A stretch of DNA of 64,000 nt from Trifolium pratense (Eukaryota; Streptophyta; Magnoliopsida; Fabales; Fabaceae), in assembly GCF_020283565.1 (NCBI RefSeq), contig NC_060063.1:42492856-42556855 (forward strand), given 5' to 3'. Below the pieces are notes generated by a model. The model searched no databases. It was not told where the DNA came from and saw only the letters and a program-made list of their open reading frames with translations. This document shows positions 1-11,476 of this stretch, piece by piece (the first letter of the stretch is position 1; each line of letters starts with the position of its first letter). Made by a program: the position numbers and the translations under genes.

Positions 1-365
1 ATTAGTAATATATAGATGGGTTTTGAACACCTCCATGAAAATTAGTGTTATTAATCAAAAATTATCTTTTGTGATATTATGGGAATTTTAGACGTCCACA
101 CAAAATTTAAATAATAACATTCACACTTATTATAGAGTACTTGACAAGTTGTCAGTTTTCTATAATAAGTGGGTAAAGTAGTGATAATAATAATAATAAT
201 AATAATAATAGTCACTCTAGTTATAAATCACTTGACAAATTGCCAGTTTTCTATAACCGGAGCGAATAATAATTGTAATTATCATAAGATTAAAGTAATA
301 AGGATATATGATATATACCTAGTGGTGGTAAATCACTTTCGATAGAAACGATCGTGCTGATAACG
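1..365 (-). mobile_element. Copia-type internal leader, cut by window edge
   Basis: Sequence left of the LTR at 366. It ends at 352-365 with TCGTGCTGATAACG, the same 14 bases that sit just inside the 5' LTR of the Copia element at 12839-18303, so this should be the 5' leader of a second minus-strand Copia-like element whose body lies beyond the left edge. A TAA microsatellite lies at about 183-210. No coding sequence is seen. Confidence 0.5.
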
Positions 366-669
366 TGTTGAGAAAATCAAATATTTAAGTATTCTTTAAG
401 GACTAATATAATGATATAAATTACTAATATAGTTATAATACTATAAATATATATTATACTAATTATGAGAATGAAGAAGTTTGTATGAGATAAGTAATCT
501 TCCGAGATAAGACACACTTTGAGAGCAATAAGTAATCTCATACAAACTTCTCTATTCTCTTCATTCTCATAATTAGTATAATATATATTTATAGTATTAT
601 AACTACATTAGTAATTTATATCATTATATTAGTCCTTAAAAAATACTTAAATATTTGATTTTCTGAACA
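366..669 (-). repeat. LTR with foldback structure
   Basis: A 304-bp segment that starts TGTTGAGAAAATC and ends GATTTTCTGAACA, so it has TG...CA ends. About 120 bp on the left (370-490) is the near-perfect reverse complement of the right part (537-664), with a spacer of about 46 bp. The adjoining 14-bp primer-site-like sequence at 352-365 suggests a 5' LTR of a minus-strand Copia element. A foldback MITE at this site is the alternative. Confidence 0.5.
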
Positions 670-1556
670 TTATAGATATTGTGATTGAAGCATAAGATAT
701 TTTTCACCTTTAAATACACACCACTACTCATACCTTATATTATCTTTGACAAAATCTTAAATTGAATTGAAATATAGTTGATAGGCAGCTGGAATGATTA
801 TTACTAGTACGACTTATCTCAACAAAAATGAAACGAGTCATTCATTTTTAGAATGTTAAAATAGTAATCTTAACGAGTGTTTTGATATGCACTAGAAGAT
901 TATGAAATGAACAGTTAAATGAGTATCCAGTCATATGTTTGAAAATTGATAAGAAAATTTTAGTAATCTTAACTTCGTAATTTGTATTTTCAAGAAGAGT
1001 GGAATACAATAAGACATTATTCGTAATTTTTATACTTCGAAAGTGTAAACAAAATTTACGGTGTTTCCAATCAAATCACACTATAGTATTATTTTTATTG
1101 ATTAATTTTTAAAATATTTTCACAAATATCTACATGGCATAATTTGATTTGATATTATGTGTGTAAAAAAAATTGTATATACAAATTAAATCATAAGATA
1201 AGCTCAAAAATCTTAAATATAGTGTATAAGTATTTATGCACAATTTCGGTTTCTGTTGTGTATATTGTCCTAATGTTAGACATGTTTGGGGACAATTTAA
1301 GGGGTGTGGTGATGCTTGATTTTCGGTTTTGTGGACCCTTGTTATTTGTGTTGTGGCATTTCTTGTACCCTTATGTTTTAATCAAGGGTTGCAATTTGCA
1401 AAACAGGTTGTGTTGGCCTGCCTGTCATTAATTTATCTAAAACGCTGCGAGATGGGTCAACTTAATTAGTTGGATTGAAACTTCTTCTAAATAGGGTTGG
1501 GAATAAGTCAGATCAGGTTAGACTTTCACAGGCTTGAGCCTGTGCTACAATTTTTC
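670..1556. other. Intergenic, nothing recognised
   Basis: AT-rich sequence. The short open frames at 1159-1431 and 1497-1679 have no recognisable domain. The second starts before a MITE and reads into it. Confidence 0.6.
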
Positions 1557-2269
1557 GATGTTTTCTCTCCCGACTCTTCACATTTTTTTCTCTACTCCCT
1601 GAAATTTCGTTTTTGTCCTTGGGGGTACTGCGGTTTATACGAACCGAATTTTTTTGTCATGCTAAAAAATTTCGATTAATATAAATCGAAATATTGTGTT
1701 CCAAATTTTTTTCCAGATTTCCTGCATAAATTCTGCATGAGACCCTCAACTTCCACAATTTATTTGAAATACTAAATGATGTCCGATTTGAGTAAACGAC
1801 CACTCGTCGGAAAGCTTAGGGTGTCAAGAATACAAATATAATTTTTGTTTTGACGGTTATCTATCCAATTGGTTCAGTTTGACCAAATAATGGGTACTGG
1901 TACAGAAACAGAGCAGAAACTTTTCTCAAACTTGTAGGTAGATTTTCTCATACTATACTTAATGAAATTTAACAATTCCGGTGTTAATCTTGTAGTAAAT
2001 TTTGTCTTCTTTACACTAGATTAAAAATCATTAGCACACGAATTATATTCAGAGAGATATGCTAAATTTACCACAGGTAACTCTACACGAATTTTCACAT
2101 AAATCTTTCTTTTTTTTGGGGGTAAATTTATGTTATTTCGGTTTATATAAACCGGATTTTTTTTCCATGTTTAAAAACTTCGGTTCGTAAAAATCGAAGT
2201 TTGTTGGCAAAATTTTTTCAAACCACAAGGGGCAAAATGAGATTTTTGGGGGTCGAGAGAGAAATCATC
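1557..2269. mobile_element. Mutator-like MITE, TIR GATGTTTTCTCTCC family, copy 1
   Basis: It begins GATGTTTTCTCTCCCGAC and ends GGTCGAGAGAGAAATCATC, imperfect terminal inverted repeats. The flanks CAATTTTTC (1548-1556) and CGATTTTTC (2270-2278) are a 9-bp target duplication with one mismatch, which fits Mutator superfamily insertion. Inside are palindromic GGTTTATA-type repeats around ACCGAA. The middle (about 1740-2095) is unlike the other two copies, so this is a longer or interrupted member. Related copies lie at 9528 and 53864. Confidence 0.75.
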
Positions 2270-2426
2270 CGATTTTTCTTCAAGCCTAAGTTTGGCCTAC
2301 AGTCTATCATATATTATTTTTTTTACCTAGTCTTAGCCTTTTTAAAGTCTGTCTGACCTTATAACCTATTTAAAAGTCTGTGTTACATATTTAAAGTGAT
2401 TTTATATCACTTTATATCAATGTTTT

Positions 2427-3266
2427 AAGAACCGGACCGGACCGGCCGGTTCAACCGGTTCAACCAGGAACCGGACACAGCAGCGGTCCGGGCTAGTGTT
2501 GAGAACCGGTAGTCTGCAGAACCGGAAAAAAACCGCTTGAAACCGGTACGAACCGTCCGGAACCGTTCGAACCGGTGAACCGGAGGCGGTTTGAAAAAAC
2601 CGGCCGGTTCGGAATCTTTTGAAAATTTAAAAAAAAAAAAAATTCAATTTTTTTTTTCGTTTTCTTTAATTAATATTTTTCTAAAGGAAACAAAGGAGTA
2701 GTAAGGAATTAATCCATAGCCTATATTGGAAAACCTATGAGTACAATTTAATGCCTAGCTTATAATTTGAGTTTATTGGAAAACCTATTAAATAAAATTG
2801 ATACAATTTAATATAATTGATATACTTTTCTGATATGCATTGACCAGCATTGTTTACATGTCTACCTTATTGATATGCATTAATATGCATTCATTGATAT
2901 CTTGATATTTGCCTTAATTGTATAATATATTCTTAATTCTTAACAAACAATTTTAAGTTTATATGATTATGTAAAGTTTATATGATTTTGTCCAATTTGA
3001 AGTTTAACAATTTCTATGAATTATGAATTTCGAATTTATGTATAATTATTTGGTATAAATTATGCATTTTGGATTTATGATTTCTTTATTTTAAGTTTCT
3101 AAATTTTCTATTTTGTTAATGTTACTTTATTAATTTGTTTATTAGTTGTGAAATAAGAAAGTTATATGAACGGTTCAATATAAACGGTTTAATAACGATT
3201 GAACCGGTCCGACCGATTGACCCTTGAACCAGTAGCCACACCGGTTCGACCTCCGGTCCGGTTTTT
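2427..3266. mobile_element. hAT-like non-autonomous element rich in AACCGG
   Basis: The left end (2427-2615) is packed with ACCGG/CCGGT motifs on both strands, and the right end (3165-3266) carries the same motifs ending GGTCCGGTTTTT, the inverse of AGAACCGGACC at the left. Between them is AT-rich sequence with no open frame. Subterminal motif arrays of this kind are typical of plant hAT elements. I could not settle a clean 8-bp target duplication, so the limits are approximate. Confidence 0.6.
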
Positions 3267-3960
3267 ATATGATAAACATAATTGAAATGTTATGATAGTA
3301 TACACTAAACATTAGACAATCTCCGATAAACGGTACAAGAGGATTCAGTCTCTTAATTAACCTAATCTTTTCAGGTTTATAGCCTTGTCACTTCATTTGC
3401 TAGCTGACATTAAATAATAAAATTGCAATATTTTTTTTCTCAGACAAACCTATTTACAAAAGTAAGCTCCACTTATTTTTATTTTTTTATTAATGCTCTA
3501 TTTTTTATAGAAGAGAAGAGAGTATCAATAATTTAAAGTTAAGTCGCAAATAAATAAATTTAGTCGAGAATTATTTCTATTCAACAACAAACTTAAATTC
3601 TTTTAAGAGTTTAATGGACATGCATTGAAACAAGGAGCGTTTCGTATTCTGTCGGTGCTTGAAATAATTGTGTCTTCTTCTTATTACTATATCTCCAGGT
3701 CAATAATTTTATATGAGGAACTACTGAACTCAATCATTTGTTGTTGTTGCTCTTCAATTTTATATTGAAGTCTATCCTATGCATTGTCAATGTAAAATAG
3801 TTTTATACCGACAACTAATAAGAAATCACCACTCTTTCATATCATATAAGTAGTTTCAAAATAACCATACATGAATGGAGTGATGTGACAAATTGCTGAA
3901 TTTTCATTGGATGTCTGTGTAAAACCATTTTTAACACCGACCGTGCATATTCTTTAAATC
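3267..3960. other. Intergenic, nothing recognised
   Basis: AT-rich sequence without an open frame, tRNA or clear repeat ends. Confidence 0.55.
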
Positions 3961-4232
3961 CTTTACTACCTCTGTCCTTAATTATAAGACTCTGTTTGAC
4001 AAAAATGTACTATTCATTTACTTTGTTTTGACCGTATTTTTTAAATAATATATATATAAATATAAATATTAACATATAAGATGTTGTTCAATTTGTTTTG
4101 ATGAATATTTTCAAAATATTAAATTTTTATAATTTTTACTAATAGACAATTAAATATATTAGTGATCAAAATTATGTATTAACATGCGTGCATTTTGGTT
4201 AAACTCCCCGGGACACTGTTTAGCAAGACCCT
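3961..4232. repeat. MITE fragments (Stowaway-like and Mutator-like ends)
   Basis: TACTACCTCTGTCCTTAATT near 3964 looks like one end of a Stowaway MITE; no matching right end was found. At about 4200-4231, CCCCGGGACACTGTTTAGC followed by AAGACCC resembles the terminal repeat of the 185-bp MITE at 52123-52307. Both are single ends, so these are relics. Confidence 0.4.
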
Positions 4233-4380
4233 TATAATTATTATTATTTTATTTTATGAATGAGCTTCTTTATCATTTGACAAAGACTTATGGAGTGTGA
4301 GCGATCAATTCATTCTGAAAACGGTTAAACAGCTTATAACTATAGTGGGACCCGCCCCTGAATTTAACCTTCATTTTTCT

Positions 4381-4604
4381 AACCCACTTGGGGTTGGTCG
4401 AGTGGTGTTGGCTTGGGTCCTTGGAGTATGCTCCTCTCAAGGTCTCAGGTTCGATTCCCACTGGTGCCAATTTCGGTGGGCTAAGTCCATACAGAGCAAA
4501 AAAAACTCTGGTTTTAAATGGGGCCCCCGCAAGTGGGCGGTGAGATTGGTCCCCTTGGATTAGTCGGTCCTAAGGCCGGATACCAAGTTTTCAAAAAAAA
4601 AAAA
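4381..4604 (+). mobile_element. tRNA-derived SINE with 15-bp target duplication
   Basis: The head is tRNA-like: an A-box-like segment GGTTGGTCGAGTGGTG near 4393 and a B box GGTTCGATTCC near 4448. The element ends in a run of A. The flanks AACCTTCATTTTTCT at 4366-4380 and 4605-4619 are identical, a direct repeat as made by LINE-type target-primed insertion. Internal promoter, A-tail and duplication make this a full-length SINE. The open frames across it on both strands are incidental. Confidence 0.85.
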
Positions 4605-4619
4605 AACCTTCATTTTTCT

Positions 4620-5142
4620 TATTAAACAATTTCACAAACTCACGTTTTTCACTTTACATTACAACAAGCAACAACAAAAGGAGTTAAAGGACTTTCACAT
4701 TCATAGAGAAACTTCTGGAGACTATCCCACAAAAATATCTTCAACACCATGGAATCTTAGCCCTACATCACCACCACCCGTCCAAAACCACTTCTTTGGG
4801 TTTAATTAATATATTATTAAAATTAATTATTTTTAATTCATACACACTACTTCCTTAGATATTTATTATATTAATAATTATTAATTTTTAAGTGAATAAT
4901 TAATATATATAATTTATATTATAAAGTAGATATATCAATTATTAAATAAACTTATATTCAATAAAAACATGATGTATTTAATTTATAATAATAAATTCAG
5001 ATAATCATTTTTTCAATGAGTTAAAAAATTAATTTTTATTTATTTATAAAATCCATCGAGAGATTCTCACATTGATAACGGAAATTGAATCACGTCTTTG
5101 CAGATATGAGTCAATTTTTTACCAATAAAATCTAAAATAATA
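4620..5142. other. Intergenic, nothing recognised
   Basis: Very AT-rich sequence upstream of the J-domain gene with no recognisable gene or repeat end. Confidence 0.5.
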
Positions 5143-5277
5143 CTTTCTCCGATTCTAATTATAAAAAGATATTTACTTTTTAGATATATTGAAAATTTGA
5201 TGTACCTAGTCTAGATATATTCAATTTTGGATGTATTTAAAAAATGAACATTTTCTTATAATTAGGATCCGAGGAAA
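5143..5277. mobile_element. Stowaway-like MITE (Tc1/mariner)
   Basis: A 135-bp element with inverted ends CTTTCTCCGATTCTAATTATAA and, on the other strand, TTTCCTCGGATCCTAATTATAA, flanked by TA on both sides. Size, TA target site and the CTCC-type terminus fit Stowaway. It lies about 460 bp upstream of the J-domain start codon and may be part of its promoter region. Confidence 0.75.
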
Positions 5278-5736
5278 TAATATTCATTGATTTAAATAAT
5301 ATTGAAATAAAACAAAAATAAACTATATAAAGTCTACTAGAATTGAAGTTCTCTAGAGTATTCTTGAGGCTAAGAAGGGTATTTTTCTCTTTGTACTTCA
5401 ACCCTTCATTCCATGTACCTATTCACCAACATGTAGCATAAACACAAGTTGTCATACAAGTTGTATATTAATTAATATTACTACATATTTTTTATATATA
5501 ATATTCACACACTAATGTTATTGTGATTGTGTCTCTTTTGAGTTTAGCTTCATTCCTTTTTCATGGTTGTACGGAATTTATGTTTTCATTGAGTTTAGTT
5601 GATTGAATTTGCCGACAATACAAAAAACATTAATAGTTTCATGTTTGATTGGTTTTTTTTGGAGAGTTCTAGTTTGATCTAGTTGGTTGTGAAAATTTGG
5701 AGTGTTGTTATTGTTGAGAAAATAATAATAATAATA

Positions 5737-8700
5737 ATGGCTAATGAAGGAAACAAAAGCAATGATTTCTATGCAGTTTTGGGATTGAACAAAGAATGCA
5801 CTGATTCAGATTTAAGGAATGCTTATAAGAAATTAGCACTGGTTAGAATTCATAATCTTTTTTTTTCTCTGTTTTTTCATGAGTTCATTCAAATGGGTCT
5901 TCTCAAAATTTGATTTTTTTTTTTTTTCATGGTTGAAAGAATCTTCAATTTGATGAAATTTGGAAAATAATTTGAATTAAATGGACAGAAATGGCACCCA
6001 GATCGTTGTTCAGCTTCAGGGAATATGAAGTTTGTGGAAGAAGCTAAGAAGAAATTTCAGGCAATTCAAGAAGCCTATTCTGGTAATTTTACACATTAAT
6101 ATTTGGCTTTTTTAAAATTTTATTAATTTATTTTCATTTTTCATAGTTGAATATTGACCCAAGATTTTTCTATCAAAAAAAATATTGACCCACCCAATAT
6201 TTCATTAGCTTATTTTCTACTGAAAATTGAAGAAAAGTTGAGATTTTTATTTATTTAATTTAAATATTGTTGGGTCTAAAATGAAGTACTAGTAAATGTT
6301 TTGTTGTTGATATTTTTTTGTGGCAGTTCTATCTGACGCGAATAAGAGGTTAATGTACGACGTTGGAGTTTACGACAGTGATGATGACGAAAATGTAAGT
6401 CACGAACTTCACACATGTTGGGACCCACCCTCCTTTACTTGCCTTCTTCTATTAGTACTATGTTTTTTGTTTACTTTAGAAGAGAAGCAAAGCAACCTTA
6501 ATTAGGGATGGTAACGGACGTTCATGGGTGCGGGTTTGACACTTACCAAACACACACTCGAAATCATCACCCAAACCCAAACTCAAACCCAAAGGTTGTT
6601 CGGGTGGCAAAACAACACCCACGCCCACACCCATTGAGTTCAGGTTTTTTTCACCCAAACCCAAACCCGCAGCACATTTGAAAATAATTTGCAAATTTTA
6701 AGAAATTAAATTCCAACATAGACTTTGAATTAAATTACAACTAAAATTAAGGTCTTCCAAAGAAATTCAAACATAGACTTTCAAGAAATTACAACATAGA
6801 CTTTCAAGAAATTAAATTACAACTAAAATTTAAGGTCTTCCAAGGAAATTGAGGGAGACTATGGGGGTAATTAGGTAATTATAAAATATTTCGGGTGGGT
6901 GTATGGGTTTCGGGTGTGGGTTTGAGTGTTTGACTGATACCAAACCCACACCCATATTATCGGGTGTCACCCGAACCCAAATACAAACCCAGTCAAATCG
7001 GGTTTCGCCCGTTGACTTGGTTTGGGTTCGGGTGGGTCTCTCGGGTTTGAGTTTTTTTGCCATCCCTAACCTTAATTTCACCTTTTCACTTTGCATTAAC
7101 AATTTTGGTCTAGGGTAGGGGGAGTGCTTGCTTAAGGATGGCAAAAAAATCCAAACCCGAGAAACCCACCCGAACCCAAACTCAAGTCAACGGGCGAAAC
7201 CCGATTTGACTGGGTTTGGGTTTGGGTTCGGGTGACACCCGATAATATGGGTGTGGGTTTGGTATCAGTCAAACCCACACCCGAAACCCATACACCTACC
7301 CGAAATATTTATAATTACCTAATTACCCCTATATTTTCTCGCGCGCCCCCAGTTTTTTTCCCCTCCCCCAGATTTCTAGCACGCCCCCAGTTTTTTTTCC
7401 TCCCCCGGATTTCTAGCGCGCCCCCCAATTTTTTTCCCTCCCCCAGATTTCTAGCACGCCCTCCGGTTTTTTTTCCTCCCCCAGATTTTTAGCGCGCCCC
7501 CCATTTCCAATTAAATAATTACTTTTGTTCCTTTGAAGTACATACTATAAGAACCCATTTTAAATTAATTGTGTTGGAGTACAGATCTATGAAACCATTC
7601 CACAGAAAAATGGTTTTGGCATAATTTTAGTTTAAAACTAACTACTAAAACATTTAACCATACATAATACTCTGAAAATTATCCCTAATCAATAAACTAA
7701 AATTCAATTAATCAAAATAAATACAAAAAAATTTAAAAATAAAAAATCTGGGGTGCGGTAGAAATCTGGGGGGCGCGCTAAGCAATCTTGGGGACGCGCT
7801 AAGCAATCTGAGGGGCGCGCTAAGCAATCTGGAAGGGGTGCTCGCTAAGCAATATGAGATATTTATCCATGGTGCCACCATAACTTTGCCCATCATAAAA
7901 ACTTGTTTGAGTATATGTATTCAATTTTTATTTTATTTTTACACAAAGTATATGTATTCAATTATTAATGTGACAATTTTTTTTCTTATAATTAATCATT
8001 CTATCAAATTTGCATCATAAAGTTACTTTATAATACTAAACTTTTGAAATATGTCAAGAAATTTCAGCAGAAACTCATTAATTAACTTTCTTATTTATAT
8101 CGTAGTATTGGTATTGTCTTGTCATGTTTCTAATTTTGCACCGTCCAAATATTTTTCTTCTCCGATTTCATGTGAAAAAAGAGGAATCTTCAATAGTAGG
8201 AATGCATTTTCTCCAACAAATGTTTTTCAATTTTCACAAATAAGAAGAACAAAAATCTTTTCTCAAAGGACATGAATTGCCAGTTGTAACTGTTTCACGC
8301 AGTAGACAATCTCAATCATAAAAAAATGATGTAACGGCTCTAATTTATTCAATATAAATTATCCTTCTTTATCGGACGTTCTACATCAATTACTGCACTA
8401 ACACACGTAGCAACCGCGTGGAATCGGTTTTCTTCTCAAAGGCATACACTTATCTTATTAATATAGTCAATTTGTGTCACATACATAGCACATGGGGCAT
8501 ATTGGTTATATAGTTTATAGGTTTCAATAAGATGGAATAATTCATGTAATCGAGTTTGGATGAGGGAAAAGGGGGTGAATTTGATCTTGTTTGAATCAAA
8601 TGGAAAGGAGTATTCTCGAACCAATAATTTTGATGTACTATAATCTAAGAAAATGAATTTTGTTTTGCAGGGTATGGGAGACTTTTTGAATGAAATGGTT

Positions 8701-11476
8701 ACAATGATGAGCCAAACTAAATCAAATGTGAGTCCTCTTTTTTTTTTTAACAATATATCAATTTTTGTTTGCTTGCATTTAGTGGAAAGTTAGGTGATAA
8801 TAAAGCTAGACACAATAAACAACGTTGTTTTATTATATTTTTTTGTTTAGTAGATAAAGGTAGACAAACATAGTGTCTCATTTAGGCAAATAGTACTATG
8901 TAGTTGCACATTTTTACTTTTTGGAATTGGGCCCTAATCATGTTTGTGTTTTGTTGGTCCAATTGCTATGATAGTTGTTGGTGGGGTATATTGTTGGGGA
9001 AATTTTATTTTTTTTTTAAATGTCAATATTAGTAATTAGTCGTTAGGTTAATATTTTTTTTTCTCTTTGTTCGAGTTTGAATTCACGAACTTCAACTATT
9101 TTGATCTTTAGCTTAAATCGGTTGAGATATCCACCCCACCCTTGTTGATGAAGATATGATTGGTTTTCACTCGACTCAAAATTTGGATTGCTTAATTTTT
9201 TATTTAATGAGTCTAATTTAAACGAAACCTATCTTTTCTTCTTCATTTTTTATTTATAAGACAAAGTTTAGATGAATTGGGTCATGGGGTCAAATCAACC
9301 CTATCTAGGACAAGACTGAATTAACTTAAAATATGTTGATTAAAATAAAATTATATGACAATAATATATTAATATTTTGAAAAATAATTCATGTAACTCA
9401 ATGTTGGATTGTGAAACAAGACATTATGTTAGCCTAATTTTTATTGTGGACAATGTTGAACTAGACTAGATATGAAAAGTGCGGGCCTAGTTTGGTTACC
9501 GGGCCAGGATGTGTTCATGTATAATAAGATGTTTTCTCTCCCCACCTCCCGTGAATCTTTTATCTTCCTGAATTTTCAATTTTGCCCTTGAAAAAACATC
9601 GGTTCGTAGAAACCGAAGTTTTTTTTTTCCTTGAAAACAAATTTCAGTTTCTAAAAACCGAAATTTACTCTGAATTTGCACTAGAAAAAATTCGGTTTCT
9701 GCGAACCGAATTTTTCTGCAAGGACAAAATTGGAATATTGGGGGTATAAAAGATTCACGGGAGGTCGGGAGAGAAAACATTGTATAATAATTGTTGAAAC
9801 TTGAAAGGATATTATTGAAGGTTATTGATGAGGAGAGGCAAACAAATAAACAACACATGTTAACATTCATGTCTTAAATTAGAATATAAACAAAATGTTT
9901 CATACCAATTGAAATTTCCCCTTCTATTTTCCATATATTGATTAATTAAAATTATCTTGTCACACATTCTTTTGGAATGTTATTTTTTTGGATGGGCAAA
10001 TGTAAAAATATATTCATCATCATGTTAGAAAAATATTTCATTGGGGTTGGAACTCCGATCATTTTAACTCCTTTAACCAGAATGAACATTTAACTTAGAA
10101 ATTGATTAATTTATATGTAATTAAGGAAAATGGAGAGGAAAGCTTTGAGGAGTTGCAACAGTTGTTCGAAGATATGTTTCAAGCGGACATTGGATTAAAT
10201 GGAAGCACTTCTCTTAATGGCTCTGGTTGCTCGACTTCATCGACTTTCATGACTTGTAGTGAAAGTTCTAATTCTAATAAACGCAATTCCACTCAGATGA
10301 ATTATGGAAAAGCAGAGGATTCTTCTAGCTTTGATGTCAATTACCAGAACTTTTGTTTTGGGGTCAGTATATTCTAACATTTTTTATATTATATAATTAA
10401 TGATTATGAGTTGCATCCATGGCATACATAGTATTTAATGATTATGATTTGTATGAATTTTGAATGATAGTTGATTGTGGCATTGTTTCCTCAGTAGGAT
10501 TTGTTTGACATATAATTGAGTTATGAGATTTACTTTAAAGCATACAATATTTTTGAGGTAAAAGGAATAATCTTATGATCCAAAGATTTGAAGTTTAGAT
10601 CATGTGATGTAGCTGCATAGGTGCAATGACTACAGAGTCGTTGGATCCAAGTGCACCTGAATCCAACAATTTTGCAGTCGTCGCAATAGTGTAGTCGTTA
10701 TAGAGGATTTGACTGAAGAATGACATGTTATGGTTTGTAATTAACCTTGTTGATTATGCTAAAGATTGAGTTAATTGGTTAAAGGAAAAGGTAGTTGATT
10801 TGTGTTAAGAATTTTTCTCATGAGTCTTTTAATTAGTGGTATCTCTTCTGTTGTTCATATCATCAAGGTTAATCTTGTAAATTATCATTACCAATGATTG
10901 AGGATACAAAACAATGGAGTATGTGTGGAGTATATGGAAGTGGTAAGTGATTTTCCTTTGTCCTCTTCTTACAAAATGTTATGTATGTCAAGTTCTTTAG
11001 TAGGTGAAGTGTTTTATTTAGGGATAGATCTTGGTACAATAGGGGCATTTGTCCTACTAGGGTTTCTATAAACTTACAATACGAGTATCGTCTTCAAAAT
11101 TTTATAGATACAATTATTATGTCTATAATTTAAAAATTTTGGATTCGTCACTACCTACATCAAATATTAAATGGGTGCATTTGATTTTTTACTATTTAAA
11201 TTTTTTCGATACATCACTATCTGCATCCGACATTACATGGTATATTCGATGCATTATATATGCTACCTTTTTTCCGTCTACATTTAGCTTCATATTAATT
11301 CGACGTTTTTTTATTGAAGACAGGCAAAGCACCTTCAAGAAGATGTGGAGAAGGAAAAAGGGGGAATTCAAGAAGGAAGAGGTAGTAGTAGTAGACAAAG
11401 AAAAGGCAGAAAGCAAAAGACCTCACATGGCCATCATGTTTCATCTAATGATCATCATGGAATTTCTGCTAATTGA
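5737..11476 (+). CDS. J-domain (DnaJ-like) co-chaperone, six exons
   Basis: Predicted co-chaperone that stimulates Hsp70 ATPase activity through its J domain. My exons are 5737-5841, 5989-6082, 6327-6394, 8671-8727, 10126-10362 and 11324-11476; every intron is GT...AG and the phases join to a 237-residue protein. The J domain runs from about residue 10 (DFYAVLGL) to 80 (VLSDANKRLMYDVG). The diagnostic HPD motif (residues 38-40) is created by the exon 1-exon 2 join, KLAL then KWHPDR. There is no Gly/Phe region or zinc finger, so it is a type III (class C) J-protein. Exon 5 is acidic then Ser/Asn-rich; exon 6 is basic (RQRKGRKQK), perhaps a nuclear signal. The start is the ATG after an ATA repeat; an upstream in-frame ATG at 5683 gives a low-complexity extension and was not chosen. 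Intron 3 (2.3 kb) holds several transposons. The partner Hsp70 and location are not determinable here. Confidence 0.88.
6503..7068. mobile_element. hAT non-autonomous element in J-gene intron 3
   Basis: A 566-bp element with ends TAGGGATGG...CCATCCCTA, flanked on both sides by the perfect 8-bp duplication ACCTTAAT (6495-6502 and 7069-7076), diagnostic of hAT insertion. The subterminal regions are dense in GGGTTT/AAACCC and CGGGTG motifs. No transposase frame. Proline- or glycine-rich open frames over this stretch are repeat translations. Confidence 0.9.
7133..7320. mobile_element. Partial inverted copy of the neighbouring hAT element
   Basis: Starts with TAAGGATGGCAAAAAAATCC and then matches, in inverse orientation, the right half (about 6860-7068) of the hAT element just upstream. 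The other end is missing. With its neighbour it forms a large inverted repeat inside intron 3. Confidence 0.7.
7335..7860. repeat. Pair of inverted GC-rich tandem arrays
   Basis: At 7341-7505 there are about four units containing TAGCGCGCCCCC and CCCCCAGATTTCT. At about 7745-7850 the same core appears on the opposite strand as AGAAATCTGGGG and GGGGCGCGCTAAGC units. About 240 bp of AT-rich sequence separates them. It looks like a foldback element with tandem-repeat arms; no certain target duplication was found. Confidence 0.55.
8051..8275 (+). CDS. Possible small secreted-peptide ORF in J-gene intron 3
   Basis: A 74-residue open frame on the same strand as the J-domain gene. Residues 10-31 (LINFLIYIVVLVLSCHVSNF) form a strong hydrophobic segment after a basic start, like a signal peptide; the remainder is polar and basic with two cysteines in the whole chain. 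It matches no peptide family I can name. Chance is a serious alternative in AT-rich intron DNA, where Phe/Leu/Ile-rich frames are common. Confidence 0.2.
   Translation: MSRNFSRNSLINFLIYIVVLVLSCHVSNFAPSKYFSSPISCEKRGIFNSRNAFSPTNVFQFSQIRRTKIFSQRT
9528..9781. mobile_element. Mutator-like MITE, TIR GATGTTTTCTCTCC family, copy 2
   Basis: A compact 254-bp member in intron 4 of the J-domain gene. Inverted ends of about 60 bp start GATGTTTTCTCTCC and close GGAGAGAAAACATT-like (final base changed). The 9-bp duplication GTATAATAA flanks it at 9519-9527 and 9782-9790. Between the arms are three short palindromes built on TTCGGTT...AACCGAA. Confidence 0.88.

Noticed and set aside
6476..7492. Pro/Gly-rich frames on both strands
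   Set aside because: They translate the GGGTTT/CCCAAA subterminal repeats of hAT elements.
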